Assembly: GCA_963575745.1 (NCBI GenBank)
Contig: CAUYUJ010018729.1
Coordinates: 132,743 to 196,742 of the forward strand
From: Prorocentrum cordatum
Taxonomy: Eukaryota; Sar; Dinophyceae; Prorocentrales; Prorocentraceae
Length of the DNA: 64,000 nucleotides
Direction: 5' to 3'
Shown in pieces: positions 24,911-35,195 of this stretch. Position 1 is the first letter of the stretch. Each line of letters starts with the position of its first letter. The position numbers and the translations under genes are program-made. The notes under the pieces are model-generated. The model saw only the letters and a list, made by a program, of their open reading frames with translations, was not told the origin of the DNA and searched no databases.

Positions 24911-25505
24911 AGAGCGCGCGCGCACAATTTTGTTGAAAACCCGTGTTGCGAAACCTTGTGTTTTTGTAGGTTTTTTGGACGCACGATTTCGACATTCTTC
25001 CGAAACCGAAGGTTTTTGAAGGATTTCGGCATACGCCCGCGACGACGCGCCCGTCTGCACTTCGTCCCGTTTTTTGCAGAGGATTCTCGCGACGGCACAC
25101 GCGCAAGAGCGTTCGACAGATTTCGACATGCGCGCGCGCGAAGCCCGTTTGGTAGCATGTTGTGAAAATCTTTGAAAACCTATGGTTTTCTTAAGATTTC
25201 GCAAGAGCTCGCGCGTAAGTTTTTTTTGGAATCAGTGTTGCGAAACCATGTGTTTTTATATGTGTTTTGGGAATTCAATTTTGAAATCTCTCTGGAACCG
25301 AAGGTTTTTTAAGGATTTCGGCATGCGCGCGCCACGACGCGCGCGTGCGCACTTCGTCCCATTTGTTGCAAGGGATTCGTGAAAAAGTGATATGATAGAA
25401 CAGAACATGTCACCGCATAGTTTTTTTTACAAGGGAACCGCAGGGGGGGGAACCCGGCTTGGCTGGGATGGTACGAGTTCGTATTTAGGATGGACATGTG
25501 GTCTG
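24911..25505 (-). repeat. Dispersed repeat family H, reverse orientation
   Basis: Two tandem copies read AACCGAAGGTTTTTGAAGGA then TTTCGGCATACGCC, and AACCGAAGGTTTTTTAAGGA then TTTCGGCATGCGCG. Each is followed by a GCACTTCGTCCC motif. This is the reverse complement of the module at 7,541-8,190. Confidence 0.6.
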
Positions 25506-26440
25506 AATCATATGTAATTTACAGCACGCGCGGGGGACCCGATAAGTCCAGGGGGGGTAGAATCTATTAGTCTTTTAGAAAGGAGAATCAAGCGTACATC
25601 TACACATGCATACATACATACACACATACATGCAGTCATGCATGCATGCATGCATGCATGCATGTACATACATACATGCATGCATGCGTACATGCATACA
25701 CGCATGCATGAGTATACGTACACATGCATCCATGCATGTCCACGTACATGCATACATGCAGACATGCATCCATGCAGACATGCATACATGCAGACATGCA
25801 TACATGTACGCATGCAAACACATGTGCATAGTCGCATACGTACATGCGTACGTACGTACGTGCATACAGACAGACAGACATGGAGACATACATACATACA
25901 GACATACAGGCATACGAACATACATATACACAAACAGGAAGACTGACAGGCAGACAAGCAAATATATAGATATCTACAAGCACGCATGAATGCACACATA
26001 CAGCACGCATGCATACACACATACATGCACACATACACACCTGCAAACATATGCATGCACACATACATACATGCATGCATGCACGCACGCAAAAAAATGC
26101 ATCCGTACATGCATGCATACATGCATACACACATACATACATGAGTCTGTACATATACCTTAACTACCATTGTACTACATTACGTTACACTAGAGCACAA
26201 CACGCGGCACCACATTACATTACATACAAATACATTGCGTCACAATAAAGTATACTGCACGACGTCGCATCACATACATGAATACAGAAATGCACACCTA
26301 CATACATATCTACATATATACATATGCGCATACAAACATACATACATGCATGCATGCATGCATGCATACATACAAACATACATACACACATACATACATA
26401 CACCAGCACGCATACAAACCTAAATGTGTGTATACACGCA
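25506..26440. repeat. CATA/CATG tetranucleotide microsatellite
   Basis: A long, impure run of ACATACATGCATGC-type words runs from about 25,600, with brief unique stretches near 26,150-26,280. Frames rich in Cys/Met/Tyr/His are artefacts. Confidence 0.95.
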
Positions 26441-27180
26441 AACGAATGTGTGCCCCACAGCCGAAGACGCCCTGGACAATTGGACGGTAGACAGCCCGCA
26501 TGGTGGCGACGTCAGACACGGTCGAACTGGGGAAACCCTCGGCGACTGAGTGCACAGCACCTGAGCTTGGGACAGCCAGGAACGGGCAGAAAAGGGAAAC
26601 GCTCAGCGACCAGACAGTGTTTGCGACGGCAACCGTGTTGCCAGAGTGTCCCGCCGCAGGGGTCGTTCGGCCGTTCGCGCCAGGGAGCCCAGCTCCGCAA
26701 ATGAAAACGCTTTGGCACGCAAACACCGCTAATTCTGTCGGGCCACAACAGCGCAGGGGCTGGGAACAGTCTGGGACGAGGGCAGGCCAGGGAGATGGGC
26801 GCGGGGCGAAGGCAAGACCCGATCGGGGGCCCTCGGTCACAAGGCCAAGCCTGGCCAAACCGAAGACAAGACCGAGTCGGGGACCCTCGGGGACGAGGCC
26901 GAGCCAAGGCAACAAGCCGAAGCGAGAACGAACGGGTCAGTTGGACAACTGCGACGACTACGACGGCGAGGACTCCAAAGATGATCACGAGGACGACAAC
27001 CGGAATGGTCAGCCTGGCGAAGGGCCGAACCCAGTGCAGCTCCACGTGGTGAGCTAGAGAGGGCGACGAAAGCAGACGCAAGATGCTGGTGCCTGGGCCC
27101 AAGCGCGGGCGTATGCCGCCCGAGGCCCCAGGCCCAGGACCCAGGCACGACTATCACTCCTTAGTCTTAGGCGTTAGGTG
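26441..27180. other. Mostly unassigned; weak minus-strand coding signal
   Basis: A minus-strand frame between about 26,710 and 26,450 reads like protein (e.g. 'SSTVSDVATMRAVYRPIVQG') but has no clear borders. A ~55-bp imperfect direct duplication (GACCCGATCGGGGGCCCTCG and GACCGAGTCGGGGACCCTCG) lies at about 26,815 and 26,870. A GGGCCC-rich palindrome containing CCTGGGCC lies at 27,090-27,150. Confidence 0.35.
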
Positions 27181-27350
27181 TGTGCCATAAGCCCCTCAGG
27201 CTGCCGCTTTTCAGAGAAACTTTTATGATGTTCCTTGACTTTGTTGGCTGGATTGTCTTTCCGCTTATCTGGTTTCTTCCTGCCAGCGGCGAGTCTCGAG
27301 CCCCTATCGTGGCAGAGCCACAAATTTGCCGCCGCCGTCGCCGCCACGGA

Positions 27351-27481
27351 CCCCCATCCTTCCAGGCCCTCGCCTTGGACATGGGCAGCGGTGGCAGGGC
27401 CCCATAGATGTACGCCATCGAGTTGTGCTTGACCTGGCCCTTGAAAGCCTCCGCCTGGGCCATCTCCCCGCAGTTCTCCTC
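27351..27481 (-). CDS. Probable minus-strand exon, unknown product
   Basis: The acceptor CCGGAG|GAGGAG lies at 27,481 and the donor is near GATGGGG|GTCCGT at about 27,350. It encodes 'ENCGEMAQAEAFKGQVKHNS' followed by MAYIYGALPPLPMSK. Strong third-position GC and a non-repetitive sequence support coding. The adjacent family A element at 27,499-27,669 lies immediately upstream and is probably within the intron. A minus-strand frame from 27,290 to 27,174 (Lys-rich, 'KPDKRKDNPANKVKEHHKSF') may be the next exon. The family is not recognised; relation to the exon at 29,049-29,247 is possible but unproven. Confidence 0.5.
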
Positions 27482-27498
27482 CTCCGGCGGACCGACAG

Positions 27499-27669
27499 TC
27501 GGGGATGGACAGACCTCCCTTTACTAAAACGTGGTTTAGTGAAAACGACCTCGGGCCCAAACCTGGCGGGCGCAAGCCTGGAAAATGACGGCCGCGGCGC
27601 CCTCTGGGCAACCGAAAACGGACAATTCACTAATCGACGTGTCAGGGTAGGAGGTCTGTGCACCCCCGA
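27499..27669. mobile_element. Family A TIR element, copy 2 (171 bp)
   Basis: The left end is TCGGGGATGGACAGACCTCC and the reverse complement of the right end is TCGGGGGTGCACAGACCTCC. The flanking direct repeat GACAG (27,494-27,498 and 27,670-27,674) is exact. Internal blocks shared with copy 1 include AGTGAAAACGACCT, AAATGACGGCCGCG and AATCGACGTGTCAGG. It lies just 5' of a minus-strand exon. A GT at TCGGGG|GTGCAC occupies the same element position as in copy 1, but the acceptor lies 18 bp outside the element, so precise element-intron identity is not shown here. Confidence 0.75.
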
Positions 27670-29048
27670 GACAGACAGGGGGCACGGCCGATGCTCAGTG
27701 CAGGTATCATCGACAACGGCCATCGCCTGGATCCGGCCAGGCCCGTCTCGTGGCGACGTTGGAACTGGTGTCTGACGCTGCATGGATCGTTCCACCTGAA
27801 GCTCGGCGGCGAACCCGGAGGGAAGGAGTGAGAAGGGGCGGGCCCTCTCAGAAGGCTCAGAAGCCCCCCCAGCCTCCTGAGAAGTGCTCCCAGCCTTCCC
27901 CCGGGGGCACAGAAAACTTCTCAGAAGACGCGAGGGTTTCTAGGAAGCCCCGCTGCAGCGGGGGGGGCATGCATTCGGAGCGCCTCTCGCGGAGACCGAG
28001 GCGGGGGTGGGGGCCTCGACGAGGGGCGCCAAACTTAGCACAACCACCACCCCCCCCTGCTGGACGAAACGGCGGAGGCAAAGAAAACAGACGGCAGAGC
28101 GTCCACCTCCTCCTCCTCCTCCTCCTCCTCCTCCTCCTCCTCCTCCTCCTCCTCCTCCTGATCCTCCCTCCTCCTCCTCCTCCTCCTCCTCCTCCTCCTC
28201 CTCTCCTCCTCCTCCTCCTCCTCCTCCATTCCTCTTCCTCCTAGACAGAAGTCTGAACCAGTCTGAAACGCGGGATCTGCCGACGACGCATCGACGAGCA
28301 TCGAAAATAGAGCAGCACGAGTTCGGAGTCGAGATCGGATGGGATCGGCCGCGCCAGGATGCGCAGCTGCACCGTGCGAGGATCGGGCCGCATCGGATCT
28401 CCGGGAGACCGAAATCGGATCGGATCGAGCCAGAGAGTGGACCCAGGATGCATCAGCGATGCTACCCAGGCTCATTCACACGCAGGCCCACTCGCACTCG
28501 GACTCACCCAGATTCATACCCACTCGTATTCAAACCCAATCGTGCTCCGACTCACTATAGTCAGACTCACTCACACTCAGGTTGCATACGCCGATGCGAT
28601 TACATTTAGATCACCGACGCTAACATCCACTCACACTACGGATCACGCCCAGGTGGGTACCACGATGCGGGCGTAGCACCGCCATACCCTCTTGCCCGAA
28701 TTGCCGCAGTGAGAACTGCACGAGGAATTATCATCGCTCTTCCACTGGTGTGTCCCTCATCTCTTCTGGAAAATGCCCTGGGGAGGAGGACTGAAGTCGT
28801 CGCTTTGGTCGTCGTCGTTGTCACGCCCGTCGTCCACGCGGACCCGCTAACACACCCAGCGGGACAGGACAGACACCTGCTCAAATCGGTGAGCTCTCTC
28901 CCTCCCTCTCTCCCTCACCCTCTCTCTCTCTCTCTCTCTCTCTTTCTATCCCTCGACCTCTGTCGGCCAGCTCCTCGATGAGATGCCATTTACAGTCAGG
29001 GCCAGGCATCCATACTGCTGGACTCCACGCTCACTGCTGGCTCTCGGG
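27670..29048. repeat. CTC microsatellite and unassigned sequence
   Basis: A short minus-strand open stretch (27,760-27,664, 'RIQAMAVVDDTCTEH') may be an exon upstream of the family A element. A CTC run occupies 28,108-28,245. Loosely periodic ACTCACACTCGGACTC and GGATCGGATCGG words fill 28,330-28,640. A CT run lies at 28,895-28,950. No other gene is supported. Confidence 0.5.
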
Positions 29049-29247
29049 TCAGAGGGGGGCATGCGCCCGAGTGGCTGCCTGGCACATGCTCGGCACTCCC
29101 GCCCCCTTTGTGCCGGCCGGCTCCTCGGTGAGAGCGCACTTCCCCGTGCCGCCGTCCTTCTTGCCGTAGATGTTCTCCAGCGGCGCGCTGTACACGGCCC
29201 AGAAGGGGCCGTACATGCGGCAGCTCTTGTCCTGGATGGAGCCTGGG
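29049..29247 (-). CDS. Probable minus-strand exon, unknown product
   Basis: The acceptor CGGCCCAG|GCTCC lies at 29,247. The frame encodes 'SIQDKSCRMYGPFWAVYSAP' then LENIYGKKDGGTGKCALTE and runs to a TGA at 29,049. Third positions are almost all G/C, the residues are varied and the acceptor has a pyrimidine-rich lead. It may end at the stop or splice earlier. I do not recognise the family. Confidence 0.5.
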
Positions 29248-30020
29248 CCGGCCAAGTCTCCCAAGGGTGCCCGCGCGTGGACCCCCAGCGTGTGAGGCAT
29301 CGCGCGTGGACCCCAGCCGGCGGACTCTCGGAGCTGTCTGTGCGAGACCATCGGGATCCAGAAGAGGCCGCGCCGCGGGAGGCCACGGGAGGCCGAGCGG
29401 ACACCGGAGGAAGAGGTGCGGGACACAGGGACCGCAGCATCAGGTCGGGCATCTCCCCCCACACGGGAGCTCTGGACGAAAAACAGAGAGCTGCCAAACA
29501 AAAATGTGCAGCAGATGCTCCAAAGAGAATGAAAAACATCGTCCCCAGGCTATGTTTGGACTACAGGGCAGTTTTTAACACATGGGATTTTCAACTAATA
29601 AGTCAATGCATGAACTCATCGTTGCTTTTAATACTGAATCTCTGCATGTTTGATACATGATCCGCACGCGGAGCATGTATCAAAAAACGGCACTGTATGT
29701 TGACTATTCCCCCCTGTAGGGGGACGTGCCCGACGTAAAGCCGTCCGTGCGAAGCCATCGGGGCCCAAAGGAGGCCGCGCCACGGAAGGCCACGGGAGGC
29801 CCAGGGGCCACCAGAAGAGGCGCGGGACCATGTTCAAGATTCCCCCCTGTAGGGGGGACGTGCCCGACTCAAAGTCGTCCGCGCGACGCCATCGGGGCCC
29901 AAAAGAGGCCGCGCCGCGGCAGGCCACGGGAGGCCCGGCGGCCGCGGCGCGCCGAGCCGCGGCCGAGGCCGCGGGCGACCCCGTGGGAGGCCACGAGGGG
30001 CCACCAGCACGGCGCAGGAC
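29248..30020. repeat. Tandem ~130-bp GGCCACGGGAGG units around an M element
   Basis: Three related segments (29,335-29,400, 29,720-29,825 and 29,850-29,960) share the pattern GCGA-GCCATCGGG-CC, then GAGGCCGCGCC and GGCCACGGGAGGCC. The last two are preceded by TTCCCCCCTGTAGGGGGGAC-like sequence. The M element at 29,572-29,697 lies between the first and second. Confidence 0.6.
29572..29697. mobile_element. M element, copy 1 (126 bp, TA-flanked TIR)
   Basis: It starts TACAGGGCAGTTTTTAA and ends TGTATCAAAAAACGGCACTGTA; the reverse complement of the end begins TACAGTGCCGTTTTTTG. Shared internal words with copies at 37,687 and 38,930 are CATGAACTCAT and ATGATCCGCACGCGGAGCAT. TA at both ends fits Tc1/mariner-type insertion, which is an inference. 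Confidence 0.65.
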
Positions 30021-30507
30021 ATGAACCGTCCTCCTCCTCCTCCTCTCCTCCTCCTCCTCCTCCTCCTCCTCTCCTCCTCCTGCTCCTCCTCCCTCCCTCC
30101 TCCTCATCATCTCATCATCCTCCTCCTCCTCCTTCCTCCTCCTCCACCCCTCCTCCTCCTCTCCCCCTCCTCCTCCTCCTCCTCCCTGCTCCTCCTCCCC
30201 CTCCTCCTCCTCCTCCTCCACAATTACTCAATATGAATACTACTCTCCCTCTTCCCCCGATGGCGGCCTGAAAGTATTAGACCCCCCCCGCGTACTGTTT
30301 TTTACACACAGGATTCCCGGGAGTTGGGTTTTCGCCTGCTTTTTTCCAAAATGCTGCTCTCGCTGAGGCCTCCGTCGTTCAGGATGGCGTTCTCACCCCA
30401 GCGCGGGCCTCTTTCTCGCGCGCCCATCCGCCCGCCACCACCGCGCCGCACCACCACCACCACCACCAACCACCACAACCACCACCAGCACCAGCACCAA
30501 CACCACC

Positions 30508-30538
<31 letters not shown>

Positions 30539-30619
30539 CCACCACAACCACGCACACACGCACGCACGCACGCACGCGCACCACCACCCACTACGCACGC
30601 GCGCGCGGAGCCACAGGTC
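30021..30619. repeat. CTC and CAC microsatellites with a dispersed repeat piece
   Basis: CTC-rich sequence spans 30,027-30,222 and CAC-rich sequence spans 30,435-30,600. The segment 30,300-30,375 (ACACAGGATTCCCGGGAGTT, ending GCTGCTCTCGCTGAGGC) is the reverse complement of 33,420-33,490. No gene. Confidence 0.8.
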
Positions 30620-30639
30620 CGCTACGACACGCGTCCGCG

Positions 30640-30722
30640 GATAGAGAAAATCAGCGCCATGGTAAGGGATGGGAGGGAGGGGTAGGACGTCAGATATGAC
30701 GCGAGCGCACCTAGCTTGTCCT
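30640..30722 (+). repeat. Left arm of a 2.2-kb inverted repeat
   Basis: CCATGGTAAGGGATGGGAGG, then GGTAGGACGTCAGATATGAC and GCGAGCGCACCTAGCTTGTC. It is nearly perfectly inverted at 32,818-32,883. Both arms face inward to pyrimidine/purine microsatellites. Confidence 0.8.
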
Positions 30723-31980
30723 CCTCCCCCTCCCCCTCCCCCTCCCCCTCCCCCTCCCCCTCCCCCTCCCCCCTCCCCCTCCCTCCCCTCTCCTCCTCCT
30801 CCTCCTCCTCCTCCTCCTCCTCCTCCTCCTCCTCCTCCTTCTCCTCCCCCCCCCTCCTCCTCCTCCTCCCCTCGCCCCCCCCCTTCCTCCTCCCCCTCCT
30901 CCTCTCCTCCTCCTCCTCCTCCTCTCCTCCTCCTCCTCCTCCTCCTCCTCCTCCTCCTCCTCCTCCTCCTCTTCTTATTAGTATTATTATTATTCTTATT
31001 ATTATAAGTATTATTATTAGTATTAGCATTACTATTATTATTATTATTAGTAGTATTATTATTATTATTAGTATTATTATTTTTTATTATTATTATTGTT
31101 GTTTGCATTATTATTTTTAGTATTAGTAGTAGTATTAGTAGTATTATTATTAGTATGATTATTATTAATGTTATATTATTATTATGATTATTATTAGTAT
31201 TAGTATTATTGTTACTCTTATTAGTATTATTAGTATTGTTATGATTGATATTATTATTAATATTATGAGTATTAATATTACTATTATTAGTAGTAGTAGT
31301 AGTATTATTGTTAGTATTAATAGTAATATTAGTATTATTACTACTACTACTAGTATTGGTGTTGTTCTTATTATTATTATTCGTAGTATTCTTCTGAGTA
31401 TTATTATTATTATTCGTATTAGTATTCGTGTTATTCGTATTATCCGTATTCTTAATAGTCGTATTATTCTGTTTTTATTCGTATTAGTCTTATTATTAGT
31501 ATCATGAGTATTATTAGTAGTGTTATTATTATTAGTATTAGTATTACTCGTATTACTATTATTATTCGTCTTATTAATGTTATTATTCGTATCATTATTA
31601 TTCTAAAAGTTTCTTCTTAGTAGTATTCGCCGTCTTCTTATTCGTCTTATTCTTCTTCTTACCAGTATTATTGTTATTAGTAGTATTCGTCTTCTTCTTA
31701 GTATTATTCGTATTATTATTATTATCCTTCTTATTCGTATTAATAGTATTACTCTTCTTAGTAGTATTATTATTCTTAGTATGCTTATCATTATGTTTCT
31801 TATTCTTATTATTATTCTTATTATTCGTAGTATTAATAATATTAGTACTATTATTCTGCTCCTCCTCCTCCTCCTCCTCCTCCTCCTCCTCCTCCTCCTC
31901 CTCCCCTCCTCCCCCTCCTCCTCCTCCCCTCCTCCTCCTCCTCCTCCTCCTCCTCCTCCTCCTCCTCCTCCTCCTCCTCT
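30723..31980. repeat. CTC and ATT microsatellite spacer
   Basis: CCCCTC/CTC runs (30,723-30,972), a 630-bp ATT/TTA-type run (30,975-31,605), a TTCGTCTTATTC-type run (31,605-31,855) and another CTC run (31,858-31,980). No gene. Confidence 0.9.
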
Positions 31981-32036
31981 CCACGGGGAAGACGGTTCTG
32001 GTGGCCAAGAGGCCACCAGAACCGTCTTCCTCGTGG
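31981..32036. repeat. Near-perfect 26-bp-arm hairpin
   Basis: The left arm starts CCACGGGGAAGACGGTTCTG and ends GTGGCC; the loop is AAGA; the right arm is its reverse complement with one mismatch. It lies at the end of a CTC run inside the 2.2-kb inverted repeat. Confidence 0.85.
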
Positions 32037-32817
32037 CGCACGCTAAGAAACCACAGACGGAAGCGTCGCTTGCTGGCGGCGCGCACAAAGGGGGGAGGGG
32101 GGAGGGGGGAGGGCTTCTTAGAAGGAGGCTGCCTCTTAGAAGGCACACCGGCCTAACATCTATGGACAAGGCCCGCGCCTTCTGAGAAGCAGGGGTGCTT
32201 CCAAGAAGCCCTCCCCCCCCCCACCCCTCTCTGCGCGTGGCTGAGTTTAGGCAGAAATGCGCACAGCATGCTCAAGTGAGCAGATTGATGATGTCTGAGA
32301 ACGGGCTCCCTGTGCCTCCAAGGTCCAGGACCAGCCATGGCCAATACTCAACAACTGGCAGCTGCAGGAACACGCGAAGGAGGAAGGGAGAGATCGGGAA
32401 CGGCGGAAGGAAAAGAGGAAGGCGGGGGAGGAACAGGAGGAACGGGGAAGGATGGAGAAAGAAGGGGGGCAGGAGGAGAGAGGGACGAGGGAGGCGGAAG
32501 ACGGGAGGGCCAGACGAAGGAGGAGCGAGGAGGGGGCAAAAAAGGAAGAGGAAAGAGGAGGGAGGAGGGACGCGGAGGGAAGGAGGGAAGGCGGGAGGGA
32601 CAGCGGCGCAGGAGCGAGGGAGGAAGGAGAGGCGAGCGGGCGCGACGCGGCGACTCCAGCGCCCGTGGGACCGCGGAGGGCAGAGCTCGGCACGGAGGAG
32701 GAGGAGGAGGAGGAGGAGGAGGAGGAGGAAAAGGAGGAGGAGGAGGAGGAGGAGGAGGAGGACGACGACGAGGAGGAGGAGGAGGAAAAGGAGGAGGAGG
32801 AGGAGGGGGAGGGGGAG
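32037..32817. repeat. Mixed sequence and long GGA-rich tract
   Basis: About 32,037-32,340 is unassigned, containing CTTCTTAGAAGGAGGCTGCC. From 32,365 to 32,815 the plus strand is nearly all purine (GGA/GAA/GGC units). Basic or Ser-rich frames here are artefacts. Confidence 0.8.
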
Positions 32818-32883
32818 GGGGACAAGCTAGGTGCGCTCGCGTCATATCTGACATCCTACCCCTCCCTCCCATCCCTTACCATG
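32818..32883 (-). repeat. Right arm of the 2.2-kb inverted repeat
   Basis: GGGGACAAGCTAGGTGCGCT, then CGCGTCATATCTGACATCCT and ending CCCTTACCATGG, is the reverse complement of 30,658-30,722. Weaker matching continues outward. Confidence 0.8.
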
Positions 32884-33590
32884 GCGTAGATCCCCTCTCT
32901 ACTCGCAGTCGGATGTGGAGCAGGGCAATGATCCCGAAAGGGTACGCGATGCATTGTAGAGCACGGCATGGCATGGCGTAGAACAGCACCGCAAAGCGTA
33001 GTATGTCACAGCATGGCGTGGCGTGGCGTAGTGAAGAATTGCATCACAAAGCTTTGCAACGCAAAGCATGGCATCGCACAGCGGCCCCGAACATAACATT
33101 GCATAGCATGGCGTTGAAGATCAAAGCGTAGCATGGCATAGCGCGACGTGGCACTTAAGCACTGCATATCACAGCTTCAGCTGAAGGCATGGCATCGCGC
33201 AGCGGAACGCAACCTAGCATTGCATTGCATGCCGTGGCATGGCACGGGAGATGACCCCAGCGCTGCAGCGGGAGCACGATTCGGAACGAGCGGAAGCGCG
33301 GAAATGAGCCAGCGCTGCAGCGGGAGCACGATTCGGAACGAGCGGAAGCACGGAAATGAGGCCAGCGCTGCAGCGGGAGCACGATTATGAACGAGCGGGG
33401 CCCAAAAATGAGGCCGGCGCCTCAGCGAGAGCAGCATATTGAAAAAGAATACAAGCGAAAGCCCAACTCCGGGGAATCCTGTGTATAAAAAAAATAAAAA
33501 TAAAAATAACGCGGGGAGGGGAGGGGGGGGGGGGGCGAACACTCCCAACCCGTCATCAGGGGAAGGAGGAGAGTAGTATTCATATTGGGA
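32884..33590. repeat. GCATG-type repeats and 52-bp tandem repeat
   Basis: Words like GCATGGCATGGCGTAG fill 32,950-33,240. Three ~52-bp units of CCAGCGCTGCAGCGGGAGCA, then CGATTCGGAACGAGCGGAAG, lie at about 33,257, 33,308 and 33,361. A degenerate fourth joins a segment inverted relative to 30,300-30,375. Confidence 0.75.
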
Positions 33591-34519
33591 CGTGTCGGGC
33601 CCTCCTGCGGGCGGCAGGTGGTCTGAGAGCTGTTGCAGGCAAAGTCTTGGAGGGCCGACTCGGTGGCCGGTGGCGAGCCTTTCGGGAGCCTCGAGGAGGG
33701 CCTCTCGGGGGCCTCTTAAAGCCGCGTGGGCGGTCTTCGCGCGTATTGAGGCTGTTTGGGAGGTCTCTTGGTCCGTCTTAGCGCTCTCTTCGGCCGGCCT
33801 GTTTTCTGTTGAACAGTCTTGGGCCGCTCCAGAGGCTTCCCTGAGGCCGTCGTGGGGCCCTGCTAGCCCCTGGGCGTCCTCCCTAACCATCTTGGAAGCC
33901 TCCTGAGGTCGACAGAGCCCCCCGAAAGCCCCCAAAGGGCTCCCAGACCCCCGAGGCTTCGGTTGGTTATAGGGGGGAAGTGTGCTGCCCCTGGTCGGGA
34001 GACTCTCCATGGGATCCCCAGGGGATCCTATGGGATCCCCCCCCTGGGATCCTATCCCCCCATGGGATCCCCCCCCATGAAGAGTCTCCCGACCTGGGTC
34101 GGGCACGCGCCGACCCGGGGGCAGCGCCGCGCCGGTCGGCCAGGGCCAGGGCGCGAAGCAGGGGGGCGGCCACGCAGCAGCCCCCAGGCCAGGGGTCAGC
34201 GGGTGGGGGAGAGAATGGCGTGCTTGTTTTCCACCACCACCACCATAAGTAAGGAGGTGGAAGGGGGTCCTCCTCCTCCTCCTCCTCCTCCTCCTCCTCC
34301 ACCTCCTTCCCCCCTCCAACTTATGGTGGTGGTGGTGGAAAACAGGCCCATCAGAGAACGGGGTCGGGACCACGTGGCTCCCGAACCCGGGCCAGCCACG
34401 GGGCATCGAAGAGGGCGGGGGGACCCCCGGGAACGCTGACTTCGATGCCCGAATGTGGCCAAGGGCCTGGACGCCCAGCACATCGTATATGCAGGCATGC
34501 CCTCTCCTGCCGAGCTCAG
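33591..34519. repeat. GGCC-family repeats, GGGATCC repeats and a hairpin
   Basis: GGCC-rich degenerate repeats lie at 33,600-33,960. At 34,006-34,080 there are several copies of ATGGGATCC with poly-C. A hairpin at 34,228-34,345 is listed separately. On the minus strand near 34,500-34,440 a short frame ('HACIYDVLGVQALGHIRASK') looks protein-like and could be another exon. Confidence 0.5.
34228..34345. repeat. Hairpin with 25-bp perfect outer arms
   Basis: The outer arm GTTTTCCACCACCACCACCA, then TAAGT, recurs as its exact inverse ACTTATGGTGGTGGTGGTGG, then AAAAC. Inner arms AAGGAGGTGGAAGGGGG and CCACCTCCTTCCCCC also pair around a CTC core. Confidence 0.85.
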
Positions 34520-34692
34520 GTAGGGAATGCCCTCGCCGATGCGTCTGCCCGTGCAAGCGTGGCTAGCAAATGCCCTCGCCGTAAAGACCGAACGCCTTCG
34601 CCGGTTCGTATGATGAAGGCCTCAGACGGACCTTGTCTTGTCCACGAACCCAGTCTTTGGCCCCGCACCCGAAATTCTTTAAATCCGTTGGC
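34520..34692 (-). CDS. Probable exon 5 of the 37-34.5 kb gene
   Basis: The acceptor TTGCAG|GCC at 34,692 ends a compact 71-nt GT-AG intron (34,693-34,763). Phase 0 matches the upstream exon. The frame encodes 'ANGFKEFRVRGQRLGSWTRQ' then GPSEAFIIRTGEGV and stays open to a TGA at about 34,516, in a part with repeated GGCGAGGGCATT. A splice before the stop is possible, since a protein-like frame continues downstream in another phase. The function is unknown. Confidence 0.45.
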
Positions 34693-34763
34693 CTGCAATG
34701 TCAAGACGAAGTCGAAAATAAGATCAGGGTAATCCCTCTGTGTTCAGGGATGGGGCCAAGGAC

Positions 34764-35129
34764 CTGGCGACATCCTCTTTCGACTGATGCTTCCCCCGCT
34801 GAGCCTGGACCGCACATGTTTGTCATCCAGTCGGCCGCGGCCTCACTGCCTTGGGAGCAGCCTTCGGCGACGCCCTGCGTCATCGGCGGCTCGCTGGGTG
34901 ACCTCGTCAGGCGGCTGGCGCCACAGCCGAGGTAGCGCACGATACGGTCGCGGTCTAGCACTGGCCCCCCATTGTTCACGTGCTCACCATCCGGCCGGGC
35001 ACAAGCCATGACTGCCGAAGGAAACTGGTTCGGGGCCCAGGGCTCCACACCACTGCACGTGGCCCACTGGTCCTGATCCGCCTGCGAGCCCCCTGGCACG
35101 CTGAGGCGCAGTGGAATGCCAAGTGCTGT
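34764..35129 (-). CDS. Exon 4 of the 37-34.5 kb gene, unknown product
   Basis: This exon is exactly 122 codons with phase 0 at both ends. The acceptor is TGCTAG|ACA and the donor TGTCGCCAG|GTCCTT. It encodes 'TALGIPLRLSVPGGSQADQD', a Cys/Trp-containing middle ('WATCSGVEPWAPNQ', 'RYLGCGASRLTRSPSEPPMT') and a Gly/Ser/Ala-rich end. Spaced cysteines could suggest an extracellular or lumenal protein, but no family is recognised. The frame joins cleanly to exons on both sides. Confidence 0.6.
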
Positions 35130-35195
35130 CTAGCAGGGCTTCGGGAGCCCCCCTCTTCACCATACTGTCGCTTGCATCGCCCCATGATCTCTTGT

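Noticed and set aside
25508-26248. Cys/Met/Val/Tyr-rich 'membrane' ORFs up to 220 aa
   Set aside because: Translation of the CATA/CATG microsatellite in all frames.
34006-34080. Operator-like GGGATCC repeats
   Set aside because: Simple short-unit duplication with poly-C; no gene starts nearby.
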